From Verrucomicrobiota bacterium (GTDB taxonomy: Bacteria > Verrucomicrobiota > Verrucomicrobiia > Opitutales > Opitutaceae), in assembly GCA_025362555.1 (NCBI GenBank), contig JANYFP010000007.1:1-38944 (forward strand): a stretch of 38,944 nucleotides of DNA. Direction: 5' to 3'. Below, piece after piece: positions 16,940-26,667 of this stretch. The position numbers were made by a program, and so were the translations under genes. Below the pieces are notes generated by a model. It was not told the DNA's origin. It saw only the letters and a program-made list of their open reading frames with translations, and searched no databases. The first letter of the stretch is position 1; every line of letters starts with the position of its first letter.

Positions 16940-17635
16940 CTATTTTTTCTGACCGTAATAGGCGCCGGGGCCGTGTTTGCGTTTGAAATGTTTGTTCAGC
17001 AATTCGGGCTCGATTTCGCCGAGTTTAGGCACGAGTTGCAGCGACATCAGCGCCATGTGGGCGCAACACTCAGCGGCGACGGCGACTTCGACGGCTTTCG
17101 CGACCGTGAGTCCCCACGTGAAGGGCGCGTGACGATTAACTAGCACCGCCGGACAATCGAGTGGATCAAGTTTTTTGAAGCGTTCCAGAATCACGTTGCC
17201 GGTTTCCCACTCGTAGGCGCCGTTGCTGATTTCCTGTTTCGTCATTTTTCGGGTGACGGGAATTTCGCCATAAAAATAATCCGCGTGAGTGGTGCCGAAG
17301 ATCGGCACGGCCCGGCCGGCTTGGGCGAACGAAGTCGCGTGCGAGGAGTGCGTGTGCACGATGCCGCCGACTTTTTCAAAACCGAGATAGAGCCGGCGAT
17401 GCGTGGGCGTGTCGGAAGAGGGATTTAATTTTCCTTCGATCTTTTTCCCTTCGAGATCGACGAGGACCATGTCTTTCGCCTTGAGCACGGTGTAGTCCAC
17501 GCCGCTGGGCTTGATGGCGAAGATGCCGCGCGCGCGGTCGAGGGCACTGGCGTTGCCGAAGGTGAGATTAATCAGGCCGTATTTCGGCAGGAGCAGATTG
17601 GCTTCGTAGGCTTCGCGTTTTAATTCGGTGAGCAT
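16940..17635 (-). CDS. araD: L-ribulose-5-phosphate 4-epimerase
   Basis: A 231-residue protein matching AraD in length and motifs: NLTFGNASALDR, IKPSGVDY, the phosphate-binding SSDTPTH, the zinc ligands in VHTHSSHAT, and a later His in VNRHAPFTWG. It converts L-ribulose 5-phosphate to D-xylulose 5-phosphate, the last arabinose-specific step, in the cytoplasm with a divalent metal. It is the last gene of the minus-strand arabinose operon, 188 bp after the permease, a gap that contains an inverted repeat. A CCCCTCCC tract directly precedes the ATG instead of a Shine-Dalgarno sequence. L-fuculose-phosphate aldolases are related, but the epimerase-type motifs and the araA/araB neighbours favour AraD. 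Confidence 0.93.
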   Translation of the reverse strand: MLTELKREAYEANLLLPKYGLINLTFGNASALDRARGIFAIKPSGVDYTVLKAKDMVLVDLEGKKIEGKLNPSSDTPTHRRLYLGFEKVGGIVHTHSSHATSFAQAGRAVPIFGTTHADYFYGEIPVTRKMTKQEISNGAYEWETGNVILERFKKLDPLDCPAVLVNRHAPFTWGLTVAKAVEVAVAAECCAHMALMSLQLVPKLGEIEPELLNKHFKRKHGPGAYYGQKK

Positions 17636-17686
17636 GGGAGGGGATCAGTTAAATTAATTCCAACGATGAATGACTGGGAGGGGGTG

Positions 17687-17812
17687 GCCCGCGAAACATG
17701 CGAAATTCGCGAAAACGGAGAGCGTGGACATGCGCAAAATTTTACTCCTGATCGGAGGCGGATTGGGTTGAGGAGCTTGTTCGATTTCGTGTCTTTCGCG
17801 TGTTTCGCGGGC
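17687..17812. repeat. 19-bp inverted repeat in the permease-araD gap
   Basis: The left arm 17687-17705 and the right arm 17794-17812 (TTTCGCGTGTTTCGCGGGC) pair with one mismatch in 19. Both arms are built from short TTTCGC/GCGAAA units. The element interrupts the operon between araH and araD. It belongs to a different repeat class from the GTAG hairpins. Confidence 0.6.
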
Positions 17813-17823
17813 AAACGTTATGT

Positions 17824-18813
17824 TCAGCTGCGTTGCTTGAGGCGGTCGAGCATGACGGCACCGAGGAGGATCGCACCGCGCACGATGTATTGATAAAAGG
17901 AATCGATGTTGAGCAGGTTCATCGCGTTCTCGACGATGCCCATGATGAAGACACCTGCGATCACGTAGCTCATGCGGCCGATGCCGCCGCTCAGTGACAC
18001 GCCGCCGAGGACGCAGGCGGAAATGATCGAGAGCTCGCTGCCCTGCGCGGTCTTGGGATCGCCAATGCCGAGGCGCGCGGCGAGTAAAACGCCGGCGAGC
18101 GCGGCTACCGTGCCCTGTAAGGTGAAAATCGTGATCTTGACGCGGTTGACGTTGATGCCGGCGAGGCGCGCCGCTTCTTCGTTGCCACCGATGGCGAGCG
18201 TGTTGCGACCGAAGGTCGTGCGCTGCAAAATAAAACCGAACAGTGCGAATAGGCCCAAGCAGATCCAGACGGGCAAAGTGATTTGAAAGAGAATGGTTCC
18301 GGTGCTGCTGTGGATCACCGGGAAAGCGGAGTTGGCGAGGTTGAGCATGGTTTCGTCCGAGATGCCGATTGATTTTCCATCGGCGAAAACGAAGGCCGCG
18401 CCGCGCACCATCATCATGGTCGAGAGCGTCGTGATCAACGCGTTGATTTTGAATTTGGCGACGACCACTCCGTTGATGAATCCGACGATGGCACCAAAGG
18501 CGAGGGCGGTGGCAGTTGCGAGCGCAAGGCCGCCGCCGTGCCGCAGCACGAGCGCGCACAAGACCCCACCGGCGGGAATGAGCGTGCCGACGGACAAATC
18601 AAAATTACCCGAGGCCAGACAGAACAGCATCGTGGTGGCAACAATGCCCACGGTGGAAACCTGTAGCAGCAGGTTCATGATATTCTCTGGTGAGCCGAAA
18701 TTCCTGACGGTCAACCAGCACACAATAATAAGTGCGCCCAAAATGAGCTGCATGCCGGCACGGTCGAGCAGGGTGAGAAAAGGTGAAGCGGATTTACCGG
18801 TGGGCGAACTCAT
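17824..18813 (-). CDS. araH: Sugar ABC transporter permease (RbsC/AraH type)
   Basis: A 329-residue inner-membrane protein with about 8-10 hydrophobic segments and the branched-chain/ribose permease (BPD_transp_2) pattern. GNFDLSVGTLIPAGG and AIVGFINGVVVAKFKINALITTL are the family's recognition segments, and GGNEEAARLAGINVNRVKI is the cytoplasmic loop that contacts the ATPase. The ATG follows the ATPase stop after 3 bp, so translation is probably coupled. It forms the channel for a pentose, most likely L-arabinose, given its place between araA and araD. No soluble or fused domain is seen. Substrate inferred from context. Confidence 0.92.
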   Translation of the reverse strand: MSSPTGKSASPFLTLLDRAGMQLILGALIIVCWLTVRNFGSPENIMNLLLQVSTVGIVATTMLFCLASGNFDLSVGTLIPAGGVLCALVLRHGGGLALATATALAFGAIVGFINGVVVAKFKINALITTLSTMMMVRGAAFVFADGKSIGISDETMLNLANSAFPVIHSSTGTILFQITLPVWICLGLFALFGFILQRTTFGRNTLAIGGNEEAARLAGINVNRVKITIFTLQGTVAALAGVLLAARLGIGDPKTAQGSELSIISACVLGGVSLSGGIGRMSYVIAGVFIMGIVENAMNLLNIDSFYQYIVRGAILLGAVMLDRLKQRS

Positions 18814-18816
18814 GGA

Positions 18817-20334
18817 TCAGGCGACGGAGGTTTTTTCGAGTGGGAGGGCGTGGGCGAGGACGCGTTCGGGCGTGGCTTCGGCGCGGGTTAAAACGGCGGA
18901 AATTTCTCCTTCCCGCATGACGGCGACGCGGTCGGCGAGGCCGAGCACTTCGGGCAGATCACTCGAGACCACGACGATGCCCGCGCCCTCGCGGGCGAGA
19001 CGAAAGATGATTTGGTAGATTTCACTTTTCGCGCCGATGTCGATGCCGCGCGTGGGTTCGTCGAGCAGCAAGACGCGAATGTTGGTCGAGAGCCAGCGGC
19101 CGAGGATTACTTTCTGCTGGTTGCCGCCGGAGAGATGTTTGATGAGCTGCGTGAGCGACGGCGTGCGGACTTTGAGGGAATCGACTTGCTGGCGCGCGTT
19201 CGTTTTTTCCCATGTCTCATCGATCAGGCAGCCGGCGCGGAGATGCGCGGGGCGCGCGCTGATATTGCAATTCTCCATGACCGAGAGAATGGGCACGATA
19301 CCGTCGCGTTTGCGGTCCTCCGTGCAGTAGGCGAGGCCGACGTCGATGGCGTCGCGGGGTGATTTTAGCGGCACTGGGTGGCCGTGCACGCGCACAGTGC
19401 CTGAGCTCAGTGGCTCGGCTCCGAAAAGTAATTTGAGGAATTCGGTGCGGCCGGCACCGATGAGGCCGAACAGTCCGAGAATTTCTCCCTTCGCCACCGA
19501 GAGCGTGATCGGAGAATTTACTCCGCGCCCTGACACGTCGGTCACTTCGAGGGCCGGTCCGCCGTGTGGGCGAGGCGAGTAGCCGAAGACATCAGCGATG
19601 TCGCGTCCAACCATATCTTGGACGAGCAGTGCAGGTGTGACGCCGTCGAGGGTCGCGTGCGTGCGGACGTGGCGGCCGTCGCGCAAGACGGTGCAGGCGT
19701 CGCACAATTTAAAAATTTCTTCCATGCGATGCGTCACGTAGAGAATGACGCAGCCTTCCGTGCGCAGGTCGCGGATGACGTTGAAAAGTTTGTCGATTTC
19801 GCGGGCGGAAAGACTGCTTGTCGGTTCGTCAAACGCGATGACCCGCGCGCCGCGGCTGAGGGCTTTAGCGATCTCCACCATCTGGCGCTGGCCGATCGGG
19901 AGTTGCGCGAGCAGGGTGTCGGGATCGATGTCTTCGCCGAGGCGTTTTAATTGGGCCGCGGCTTGATCGTGCAGTTGCTGGCGGTTGACCAAGCCCCGGC
20001 GCGCGGGCAGGTGGCCGAGGTAAATATTTTCCGCGACCGTCATCCCCGGGATGAGATGCAGTTCCTGATAAATAACCGCGACTCCGGCCGCGAGTGCGTC
20101 GCTGGTGGATTTGAAAACGTGCGGCACGCCGTCGAGGAGGAGCTGGCCCGAAGTGGGTTGGTGGGCGCCGCTCAGGGTTTTAAGCAGGGTGGATTTGCCG
20201 GCGCCGTTTTCGCCCATCAACGCGTGGACGGAACCGGTGCGCACGCCGAAGCTGACGCCTTGAAGGGCAGTGACTCCGGGATAGGTCTTGGTGACGTCCT
20301 CGAATTGGAGGAACGGCTGAGCGGCAGTGGTCAC
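18817..20334 (-). CDS. araG: Sugar ABC transporter ATP-binding protein (AraG/RbsA type)
   Basis: A 505-residue protein with two tandem ABC domains, the usual size for this family. Domain 1 has Walker A GENGAGKSTLLKTLSG, a signature LPIGQRQMVEIAKAL and Walker B VIAFDEPTSSL. Domain 2 has a degenerate Walker A (GLIGAGRTEFLKLLFG), the signature LSGGNQQKVILGRWL and Walker B VLLLDEPTRGID; the degenerate second P-loop is normal in this family. The start is a GTG at 20334. It powers the permease encoded 3 bp downstream. The gap of 259 bp to the binding-protein gene upstream holds a pair of GTAG repeats, which may tune read-through within the operon. Confidence 0.93.
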   Translation of the reverse strand: MTTAAQPFLQFEDVTKTYPGVTALQGVSFGVRTGSVHALMGENGAGKSTLLKTLSGAHQPTSGQLLLDGVPHVFKSTSDALAAGVAVIYQELHLIPGMTVAENIYLGHLPARRGLVNRQQLHDQAAAQLKRLGEDIDPDTLLAQLPIGQRQMVEIAKALSRGARVIAFDEPTSSLSAREIDKLFNVIRDLRTEGCVILYVTHRMEEIFKLCDACTVLRDGRHVRTHATLDGVTPALLVQDMVGRDIADVFGYSPRPHGGPALEVTDVSGRGVNSPITLSVAKGEILGLFGLIGAGRTEFLKLLFGAEPLSSGTVRVHGHPVPLKSPRDAIDVGLAYCTEDRKRDGIVPILSVMENCNISARPAHLRAGCLIDETWEKTNARQQVDSLKVRTPSLTQLIKHLSGGNQQKVILGRWLSTNIRVLLLDEPTRGIDIGAKSEIYQIIFRLAREGAGIVVVSSDLPEVLGLADRVAVMREGEISAVLTRAEATPERVLAHALPLEKTSVA

Positions 20335-20414
20335 GAGAGTGGGTTGATCAACAAATGGCGGAAAGACGTGGAAGATCCAATCCTGATCACAAAATGTCGC
20401 CGTTGGAGATCTTT

Positions 20415-20473
20415 GTAGGTCGGGCTTTATGCCCGACGCTCGGGAGTGCTGTCGGGGGTAAACCCCGACCTAC
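20415..20473. repeat. Inverted pair of GTAG-type repeats, class 2 (GTAGGTCGGG)
   Basis: The left copy 20415-20437 starts GTAGGTCGGGCTTTATGCCC. The right copy 20451-20473, read on the minus strand, starts GTAGGTCGGGGTTTACCCCC. Each folds into a hairpin and the two pair with each other; differences between them are compensatory. They sit within the operon between the binding-protein and ATPase genes. Confidence 0.75.
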
Positions 20474-20593
20474 ATTCGGAAAACATCGGCGTATCGGATG
20501 GCATCGTCTTGCTTGGCGGCGCGATCGGATGATCCCGTGAGTTGGTGGTGGTGCCTTGCGTGAGTGAATCAAGAAATCTGCTCGGCAACATCC

Positions 20594-21619
20594 TCACCCG
20601 CCGGTCGCTTCTTTCTTCAGGACCGCTTCGAGGTTTTCACGGGTCATGAGCGTGCCTTCGGTGCGGGTATCAAGGGCTGGCGGAGTGCCGTCCTTGATCC
20701 ATTTGTAGAGCATTTCGGCGGTGGCAAAGCCTTCGCCGATGGCGGAGACGCGCATGGAGCCGAAGAACGGCGTCGCTTTGGCTTTGCGCAATTCGTCGAG
20801 ACAATCGGTGCCGTTGATGCCGATGCCGGCGGCGGTGTCGGCGGTGAAGCCGCGGGATTCGACCGCGCGCACGGCCCCCAGCACGGCGCTGTCATTCATC
20901 CCGAGGATGAGCCAGCGTTTTACTTCGGGATGCTGCGTCAGCAAGACGTTGGCAGCGTCGAAGCTGCCGGGGATATCAGTGGTTTTTTGCGCGGCCTTGA
21001 AGATGCGGTCGGCAGAAATTCCGGCGGCTTTCAATGCGGCGATGGAGCCGTCCGTGCGTTCGCGCGCGGTATCGAGTTCCTCGAAGGTGATGGCGCAGAC
21101 GGCGGTCTCTTCGGCGGACCAGCCGCGCCTTTTCATTTCGGCCGCGAGAGCCGCGCCCTGTTGGGCGCCGATGCGGGAAGCGGACATGCCGAGGTAGGGG
21201 ACTTCGAGCATGAATTTTCCGTCCGAGATGAACTGGTCGTCCACGGTGACGACCTTCAGTCCGCGCTGCTTCGCGCGGGCCATGAGTGCGGGCCCGAGGC
21301 GCACGTCAGGCGTGCAGATCACAAAGCCCTGGGCGCCGGCAACCGCGAGGTTGTCGATCATACCCATGACTTTTTCGCCGTCCTGCACACCCTGCTTGAC
21401 GAGGTCAAAGCCGTATTGGGCGGCGGCTTTCTCCGCGCCCTTCCACTCGTCTTGGAACCACGGTTCCTCCGGCTGTTTCACGAGGAAGCCCAATTTGATT
21501 TTGGCTGGGGCCGCCGCTTGGTTTGCGGTGGTGGTGGAAGCGGTCGGTTGTTTGCTGCACGCGGTGCTGAGGATCATCGCGCAGGACAAACCGAGACTGA
21601 GTAAACGGGGTAAGTTCAT
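20594..21619 (-). CDS. araF: Sugar ABC transporter substrate-binding lipoprotein (AraF-like)
   Basis: A 341-residue protein. The signal peptide ends in a lipobox (LSTAC, Cys at about residue 21), so it is probably lipid-anchored. The mature part is a type I periplasmic binding protein: IKLGFLVKQPEEPWFQDEW, GFVICTPDVRLGPALM, KVVTVDDQFI, and the hinge segment LILGMNDSAVLGAVRAVESRG. The PEEPWFQDEW opening resembles E. coli AraF, the L-arabinose-binding protein. It captures sugar for the permease and ATPase encoded downstream. It starts 27 bp after the araA stop. Arabinose specificity is supported by both sequence resemblance and operon context. Confidence 0.9.
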   Translation of the reverse strand: MNLPRLLSLGLSCAMILSTACSKQPTASTTTANQAAAPAKIKLGFLVKQPEEPWFQDEWKGAEKAAAQYGFDLVKQGVQDGEKVMGMIDNLAVAGAQGFVICTPDVRLGPALMARAKQRGLKVVTVDDQFISDGKFMLEVPYLGMSASRIGAQQGAALAAEMKRRGWSAEETAVCAITFEELDTARERTDGSIAALKAAGISADRIFKAAQKTTDIPGSFDAANVLLTQHPEVKRWLILGMNDSAVLGAVRAVESRGFTADTAAGIGINGTDCLDELRKAKATPFFGSMRVSAIGEGFATAEMLYKWIKDGTPPALDTRTEGTLMTRENLEAVLKKEATGG

Positions 21620-21646
21620 AGGGTAGGAAGCGTGCTTCGGTTGTAA

Positions 21647-23152
21647 TCAGACGCGCAGGCCTTGGGCGAGTGCGTAGTAGAGGTCGTTTTGGCGCAGCTC
21701 GGTTTTAAATTCCCGCAGTCGCGTATCCCCATCGATCACGGCCAGTTCGATGCCGGCGATTTCGGCGAAATCTTCCAGGTGTTCGGTGGTGACCGAGTAG
21801 CTGTAACCGGTGTGGTGCGCGCCACCGGCGTAGATCCACGCCGCGCAAGCCGTCTTGAAGTCGGGCTGGCATTCCCAGACGGCACGGGCGACAGGAAGCT
21901 TGGGCAATTTCGGAGTTTTGACCGCTTTGACTTCATTGACGATGAGACGGAAACGGCTGCCCATGTCGACGAGCGAAGCGTTGAGGGCGGGGCCGGCCGG
22001 TGCATCGAAGACGAGACGCACGGGGTCCGCTTTGCCACCGATACCGAGCGGATGGATTTGTAGCGAGGGTTTCGCGACGGCGATCGTCGGACAGATTTCC
22101 AACATGTGGGAGCCGAGCACCTGATGGCCCTTCGGGGAGAGATGATAGGTGTAATCTTCCATGAACGAGGTGCCGCCAGGCAAACCGTCGCCGATCACTT
22201 TCATGGCGCGAAGCAGTGCGGCGGTTTTCCAATCGCCTTCGGCGCCGAACCCGTAGCCGTCGGCCATGAGGCGCTGGCAGGCGAGGCCGGGAAGTTGGGT
22301 GAGCCCGTGCAGATCTTCGAACGTGGTGGTGAAGCCCTTGAAATTCCCTTCTTCCAAAAAGGCGCGGATGCCGAGTTCGGCTTGGGCGCCTTCGCGCAAC
22401 GCGCCGTGACGCGCGCCGCCTTGGCGGAGTTCTTTCGCGACGGTGTAGGTGCTTTCATATTCGAAACAGAGGGCGTCGATGGCCTCCGCGTTGACGGCTT
22501 TCACCCGAGCGGCGAGATCGCCCATGCCATAGCCATTCGTGGCAAAACCGAAACGGATTTCTGCGGCGACCTTATCGCCTTCGGTGACGGCGACCTGGCG
22601 CATGTTGTCGCCGAAGCGCGCGAATTTTGCGCCCTGCCAATCGTGCCAGGCGCGAGCGACGCGGGTCCAGGCACCGAGGCGCTGTTGCACTTCGACGTCG
22701 CTCCAATGACCGACGACCACCTTGCGGCCGAGGCGGAGACGCGTGTGGATGAAGCCGGCTTCGCGGTCGCCATGCGCGGCTTGATTGAGATTCATGAAGT
22801 CCATGTCGATCGTCTCCCACGGGAGATCGCGATTGAACTGCGTGTGCAAGTGGCAGAATGGTTTCTTCAGCGAGGTGAGCCCACGAATCCACATCTTCGA
22901 GGGGGAGAATGTGTGCATCCAGAGGATGAGGCCCGCGCACTTCGGATCGGAGTTGGCGTCGAGGCAAAGCTGCGTGATCTCGTCGGGTGTGGTGAGCAGC
23001 GCTTTGAAGACGATGTCGACGGGAATGTGTTTGGATTTGTCGAGGGCGGCGGCGACTTCTCCGGCGTTCGCGGCGACCTGCTTGAGCGGGCCGGGGCCGT
23101 AGAGATGCTGCGAACCGCAGACGAACCAGATTTCGGAAGGAGCGAGTTTCAT
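21647..23152 (-). CDS. araA: L-arabinose isomerase
   Basis: A 501-residue protein (E. coli AraA has 500) from the ATG at 23152; the longer frame upstream runs through a repeat and is unlikely. It opens with [20 protein letters not shown], a hallmark of AraA. The metal-binding glutamates lie in TTFEDLHGL and [11 protein letters not shown], with histidines in MEDYTYHL and in the AHHTGYS segment. It converts L-arabinose to L-ribulose in the cytoplasm with Mn2+. It follows the GH51 gene after 184 bp, a gap that holds an inverted repeat pair, and precedes the binding-protein gene by 27 bp. The leader is a pure pyrimidine tract (CCCTCTCCCTCCC) directly before the ATG. Confidence 0.96.
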   Translation of the reverse strand: MKLAPSEIWFVCGSQHLYGPGPLKQVAANAGEVAAALDKSKHIPVDIVFKALLTTPDEITQLCLDANSDPKCAGLILWMHTFSPSKMWIRGLTSLKKPFCHLHTQFNRDLPWETIDMDFMNLNQAAHGDREAGFIHTRLRLGRKVVVGHWSDVEVQQRLGAWTRVARAWHDWQGAKFARFGDNMRQVAVTEGDKVAAEIRFGFATNGYGMGDLAARVKAVNAEAIDALCFEYESTYTVAKELRQGGARHGALREGAQAELGIRAFLEEGNFKGFTTTFEDLHGLTQLPGLACQRLMADGYGFGAEGDWKTAALLRAMKVIGDGLPGGTSFMEDYTYHLSPKGHQVLGSHMLEICPTIAVAKPSLQIHPLGIGGKADPVRLVFDAPAGPALNASLVDMGSRFRLIVNEVKAVKTPKLPKLPVARAVWECQPDFKTACAAWIYAGGAHHTGYSYSVTTEHLEDFAEIAGIELAVIDGDTRLREFKTELRQNDLYYALAQGLRV

Positions 23153-23228
23153 GGGAGGGAGAGGGAAGGGAAGAGTTGAGAGCTGAGAGATACTGAAGAG
23201 GACTGAGCTTGAGTGTAGCGGCTCGGAT

Positions 23229-23305
23229 GTAGGAGCTTGCTTGCAAGCGATTCGGAGCGCGCGCGGACGGGGCACATGCTGAATCGCTTGCAAGCAAGCT
23301 CCTAC
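23229..23305. repeat. Inverted pair of class 1 GTAG repeats upstream of araA
   Basis: Two identical 24-bp copies, 23229-23252 on the plus strand and 23282-23305 on the minus strand, separated by 29 bp. With flanking bases the arms pair perfectly over at least 25 bp. They sit between the GH51 stop and the araA start and would form a strong hairpin in the operon mRNA. Confidence 0.8.
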
Positions 23306-23336
23306 ATTCGGAGCGACTAAAGGCGGACGCGGGTTT

Positions 23337-24914
23337 TTATTCGAGTGTGAGGATCAGCACGGATTTCGCCGGGAGCGTGAGCGTGAGTTTTCCACTGTCC
23401 AATTTTGCGCCGGTGAAGGGCTGGGGTTTCACTGCGTCGGGTGCGGCGAACGTGTTGCGATCCTGCATCGCGGACGAAGTCAGCACGCGGCCGGTGACGG
23501 TTTTTGCCGTGAGGCCCGCGAGAGTGCAGCTGACGGTAATCGGCGTGTTCGGGTTCGCGTTGACGAGCGAGAGGTGAACTTTTCCGGCGGCATCACGCGA
23601 GGCGGCAGCGCTGACGGCGGGAATTTTTTCCGTGCCGACGACGTAGTCCGGCGTGGTGAGTTGGACGGGTAGCGACGTTGCGCCCTGGTGCACATTGTAC
23701 ATTTCGAAGACATGGTACGTCGGAGTGAGCACCATCTTATCTTTATCCGTGAGGATCATCGCTTGGAGTACATTGATCATCTGGGCGATGTTCGTCATGC
23801 TCACGCGATCGGCGTGATTTTGGAACAGGTGCAGATTCAGGCCGGCGACGACGGCGTCGCGCATGGTATTCTGCTGTTGGAGAAATCCGGGATTGCTGCC
23901 GGGCGTGGCGTCGTACCACGTGCCCCATTCGTCGACGACGAGGCCAACGCGTTTTTCGGGATCATATTTGTCCATGATCGCGGAATGTTTCTTGAGCAGG
24001 TCCTCCATTTGGAGCGTGTGCTTGAGCGTGGTGAACCAAGCCGCTTCGTCGAATTCGGTGGCGGAACCTTTCGAGCCTTTCCAGTTGCCGGTGGGCAGCG
24101 TGTAATTGTGCAGAGAGAGGCCGTCCATTTGTTTGCCGGCGTTGGCCATGAGAGCTTCGGTCCAGGCGACGTCGTCACCGTTGGAGCCGCCCGCGACGCG
24201 GTAGATTTTGTTGCCAGGATAGTTTTTGACGAAGGTGTTGTAGCGGCGAAATTCGTCCGCGTAATACTCGGGGCGCATGTTGCCGCCGCAGCCCCAGCTC
24301 TCATTGCCGACGGCGAGATACTTTACCTTCCACGCTTCCTTGTGGCCATTCGCGCGACGCAGATTGGCCATCGGAGAGTCGGCGTTGGAGGTCATATATT
24401 CGACCCATTCCATCATTTCCTGGACGGTGCCGCTGCCGACATTGCCGCAGACGTAGGCGTCGGTGCCGATGAGTTCGCAGAGGTCGAAGAATTCGTGCGT
24501 GCCGAAATGATTGTTTTCCACGACGCCACCCCAATGCGTGTTAATCATCGCGGGGCGTTTTTCGCGCGGGCCGATGCCGTCTTTCCAATGATATTCATCG
24601 GCGAAACAGCCGCCCGGCCAGCGGAGCGCGGGCACGTGAAGTTGTTTGAGGGCGGCGATGACGTCGTTGCGGATGCCGCGTGTGTTGGGGATAGAGGAAT
24701 CTTCGCCGACCCAAATGCCGCCGTAGATGCAGGTGCCGAGATGTTCGGCGAATTGGCCGTAGATATTGCGGTTGATGACCGCGCCGGGTTGATCGGCGTG
24801 GAGGGTGAGAGTCGCGGCGGGTTCAGCGGCGCGGAGGGAAAGTGCGGCGCCGAGACACAGCACGAGCACGGCTAGGCCGCGTGCGAGGGAGAATTGAATT
24901 GAGGGGATTTTCAT
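23337..24914 (-). CDS. abfA: Secreted alpha-L-arabinofuranosidase, family GH51
   Basis: A 525-residue protein from the ATG at 24914, chosen because a signal peptide begins there ([20 protein letters not shown] to LRAAE). The GH51 landmarks are present: GQFAEHLG near the start, [14 protein letters not shown], the acid/base Glu205 in [10 protein letters not shown], and the nucleophile Glu329 in [12 protein letters not shown]-terminal beta-sandwich follows. It removes terminal alpha-L-arabinofuranosyl units from arabinan, arabinoxylan or oligosaccharides, probably in the periplasm, as the signal peptide implies; many GH51 enzymes are cytoplasmic, so export is notable. The araB frame overlaps its first 92 bp. 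It sits between araB and araA, which supplies the arabinose it releases to the isomerase. Confidence 0.95.
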   Translation of the reverse strand: MKIPSIQFSLARGLAVLVLCLGAALSLRAAEPAATLTLHADQPGAVINRNIYGQFAEHLGTCIYGGIWVGEDSSIPNTRGIRNDVIAALKQLHVPALRWPGGCFADEYHWKDGIGPREKRPAMINTHWGGVVENNHFGTHEFFDLCELIGTDAYVCGNVGSGTVQEMMEWVEYMTSNADSPMANLRRANGHKEAWKVKYLAVGNESWGCGGNMRPEYYADEFRRYNTFVKNYPGNKIYRVAGGSNGDDVAWTEALMANAGKQMDGLSLHNYTLPTGNWKGSKGSATEFDEAAWFTTLKHTLQMEDLLKKHSAIMDKYDPEKRVGLVVDEWGTWYDATPGSNPGFLQQQNTMRDAVVAGLNLHLFQNHADRVSMTNIAQMINVLQAMILTDKDKMVLTPTYHVFEMYNVHQGATSLPVQLTTPDYVVGTEKIPAVSAAASRDAAGKVHLSLVNANPNTPITVSCTLAGLTAKTVTGRVLTSSAMQDRNTFAAPDAVKPQPFTGAKLDSGKLTLTLPAKSVLILTLE

Positions 24915-26667
24915 GGGACGAGAGAGGGGGGAGGGGGATTGGTTCGGGCAACGGCGGATTTTTCCGGATGTAGGAGCTTGCAAGCAAGCTCCTACAATTG
25001 GGACGGGAGTGAGGAGTTGAGTTTTTCAGCGCCAGCAGGTCTTTCATGACCCGCGAGAGATCGGCGGATTTATTTAGGCCACCGAAAGAATCATGGACCT
25101 GACGGTAGAGCGCGTAGAGTTGGTTGTAGGTTTTCTGCGCGTCGGCTTTTGGCTTGTAGGAAACTTTCTTGAGGGAAGTCATCTTGCGCTGCGCGGTCGG
25201 GAAGTCCGGATGGGCGCCGGCGAGCACGGCAGCGGAGACGGCGGAACCGAGCGCGCAGGCTTGGCTCGAACCGGATACGAGCATCGTGCAACCGGTAACA
25301 TCGGCGTAGATTTGCATCAGCAGCGGATTTTTCTCCGCAATGCCGCCGGCGCAGACGACGCGGTCGATGGGCACGCCGTATTCTTTGAAGCGTTCGATGA
25401 TGGCACGCGCGCCGAAAGCAGTGGCTTCGATGAGTGCGCGATAAATTTCCGCCTGCGTCGTGTGGAGAGTGCAGCCGATGATGACGCCGGTGAGCAGCGG
25501 ATCGACGAGGATGGTTCGATTGCCATTTTGCCAATCGAGGGCGAGGAGACCGCTCGCGCCGGGTTTTTGTTTCGCGACTTCCTGAGTGAGCCGAGCATGC
25601 CGGGCGGCGTTGCCTTCGCAGACGACCTCGACCCACCATTTGAAGATATCACCGACGGCGGATTGGCCGGCTTCGAGACCGTAAAAACCCGGGAGAATCG
25701 CACCGGGGACGATGCCGCAGATGCCGGGAATATCGGGGACGTTTTTGGTGGCGGAGACGACGCCGCAATCGCAGGTGGAAGTGCCGATCACTTTGACGAG
25801 CGTGCCTTCGGCGACGCCGCAACCGATGGCACCGTAATGCACATCGAACTCGCCGATTGCGATGGGGATGCCGGCGGGCAGGCCGAGTTTTTTCGCCCAC
25901 TCGGCGCTCAGAGCGCCGGCGGATTCGGTGGCGTCGTAGGCTTTCGTGAAGAGGCGGTCGCGTAAATCCGCGAGGGCCGGATGGAGCAGCGTGAGAAATT
26001 CCTTGTCGGGCAAGCCGGCCCAATCGTCGGAGTAGAGCGCCTTGTGGCCGGCGGCGCAGATCCCGCGTTTGACGAGTTTCGGATCGGTGATACCGGCGAG
26101 AACGGACGGAACCCAATCACAGAGTTCAACCCAGGAGTACGCGGCGGCAAAAACTTTCGGGGCGACGTTTTGGCAATGCCAGAGCTTCGACCAAAACCAT
26201 TCGGAGGAATACGTGTTGCCGCACTTGGCGATGAATTGCGGACGGTGCTGCGCGGCGAGTGCGGTGATCTGCGCGGCTTCGCGGTGGCTGGTGTGGTCTT
26301 TCCAGAGCCAGCATTGGGCGTGGAGATTCTTGGCCCATTTTTTGGACGAAGCCAGTGGGACGTTATTTGCGTCGACCGGGATCGGGCTGGAGCCGGTGGT
26401 GTCGACGCCGAGGCCGATTATTTTTTTCGCGTCGAAGCCACGCGTTTTTTTCGCGGCGGCGAGCGCGAGGCGGACGCTCTTTTCGAGACCGAAAAGATAA
26501 TCGGCCGGATGTTGGCGGGCGAGGTGATGATCGCGCGGGTCGAGCAAGATGCCCTGCGAGCCGGAAGGGTAGTTGACGGAGCTGCTGCCGAGTTCCGCGC
26601 CGTCGGCGCAGCGAACCACGAGGGCGCGCACCGAGTTTGTGCCGTAATCAATGCCGAGGGTATACAC
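24823..26667 (-). CDS. araB: Ribulokinase with repeat-derived C-terminal extension
   Basis: A 614-residue FGGY-family kinase from a GTG at 26667 ([17 protein letters not shown] follows). It has [26 protein letters not shown] and [18 protein letters not shown], as in AraB. It phosphorylates L-ribulose in the cytoplasm. Recognisable ribulokinase ends at about [16 protein letters not shown] (residue ~550), close to the normal size. The following about 60 residues are encoded by a GTAG repeat (24970-24995), the leader of the GH51 gene and 92 bp of GH51 in another frame; they end RRTFPPRR. The normal stop was apparently lost when the repeat arrived. It is the first gene of the operon. Confidence 0.93.
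   Translation of the reverse strand: MYTLGIDYGTNSVRALVVRCADGAELGSSSVNYPSGSQGILLDPRDHHLARQHPADYLFGLEKSVRLALAAAKKTRGFDAKKIIGLGVDTTGSSPIPVDANNVPLASSKKWAKNLHAQCWLWKDHTSHREAAQITALAAQHRPQFIAKCGNTYSSEWFWSKLWHCQNVAPKVFAAAYSWVELCDWVPSVLAGITDPKLVKRGICAAGHKALYSDDWAGLPDKEFLTLLHPALADLRDRLFTKAYDATESAGALSAEWAKKLGLPAGIPIAIGEFDVHYGAIGCGVAEGTLVKVIGTSTCDCGVVSATKNVPDIPGICGIVPGAILPGFYGLEAGQSAVGDIFKWWVEVVCEGNAARHARLTQEVAKQKPGASGLLALDWQNGNRTILVDPLLTGVIIGCTLHTTQAEIYRALIEATAFGARAIIERFKEYGVPIDRVVCAGGIAEKNPLLMQIYADVTGCTMLVSGSSQACALGSAVSAAVLAGAHPDFPTAQRKMTSLKKVSYKPKADAQKTYNQLYALYRQVHDSFGGLNKSADLSRVMKDLLALKNSTPHSRPNCRSLLASSYIRKNPPLPEPIPLPPLSSHENPLNSILPRTRPSRARAVSRRRTFPPRR
24970..24995. repeat. Symmetrical GTAG hairpin inside the araB 3' end
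   Basis: GTAGGAGCTTGC (24970-24981) pairs perfectly with GCAAGCTCCTAC (24984-24995) around two A residues. It is a shortened, double-footed form of the class 1 repeat. It is translated as part of araB and lies about 55 bp before the GH51 start, where its hairpin could affect translation of GH51. Confidence 0.8.

Noticed and set aside
22106-23179. Plus-strand open frame of 357 codons
   Set aside because: It mirrors araA; the isomerase is unmistakable on the minus strand.
24966-24998. Intrinsic terminator between araB and GH51
   Set aside because: The hairpin lacks a T-run on either strand and belongs to the repeat family, so it is annotated as a repeat.
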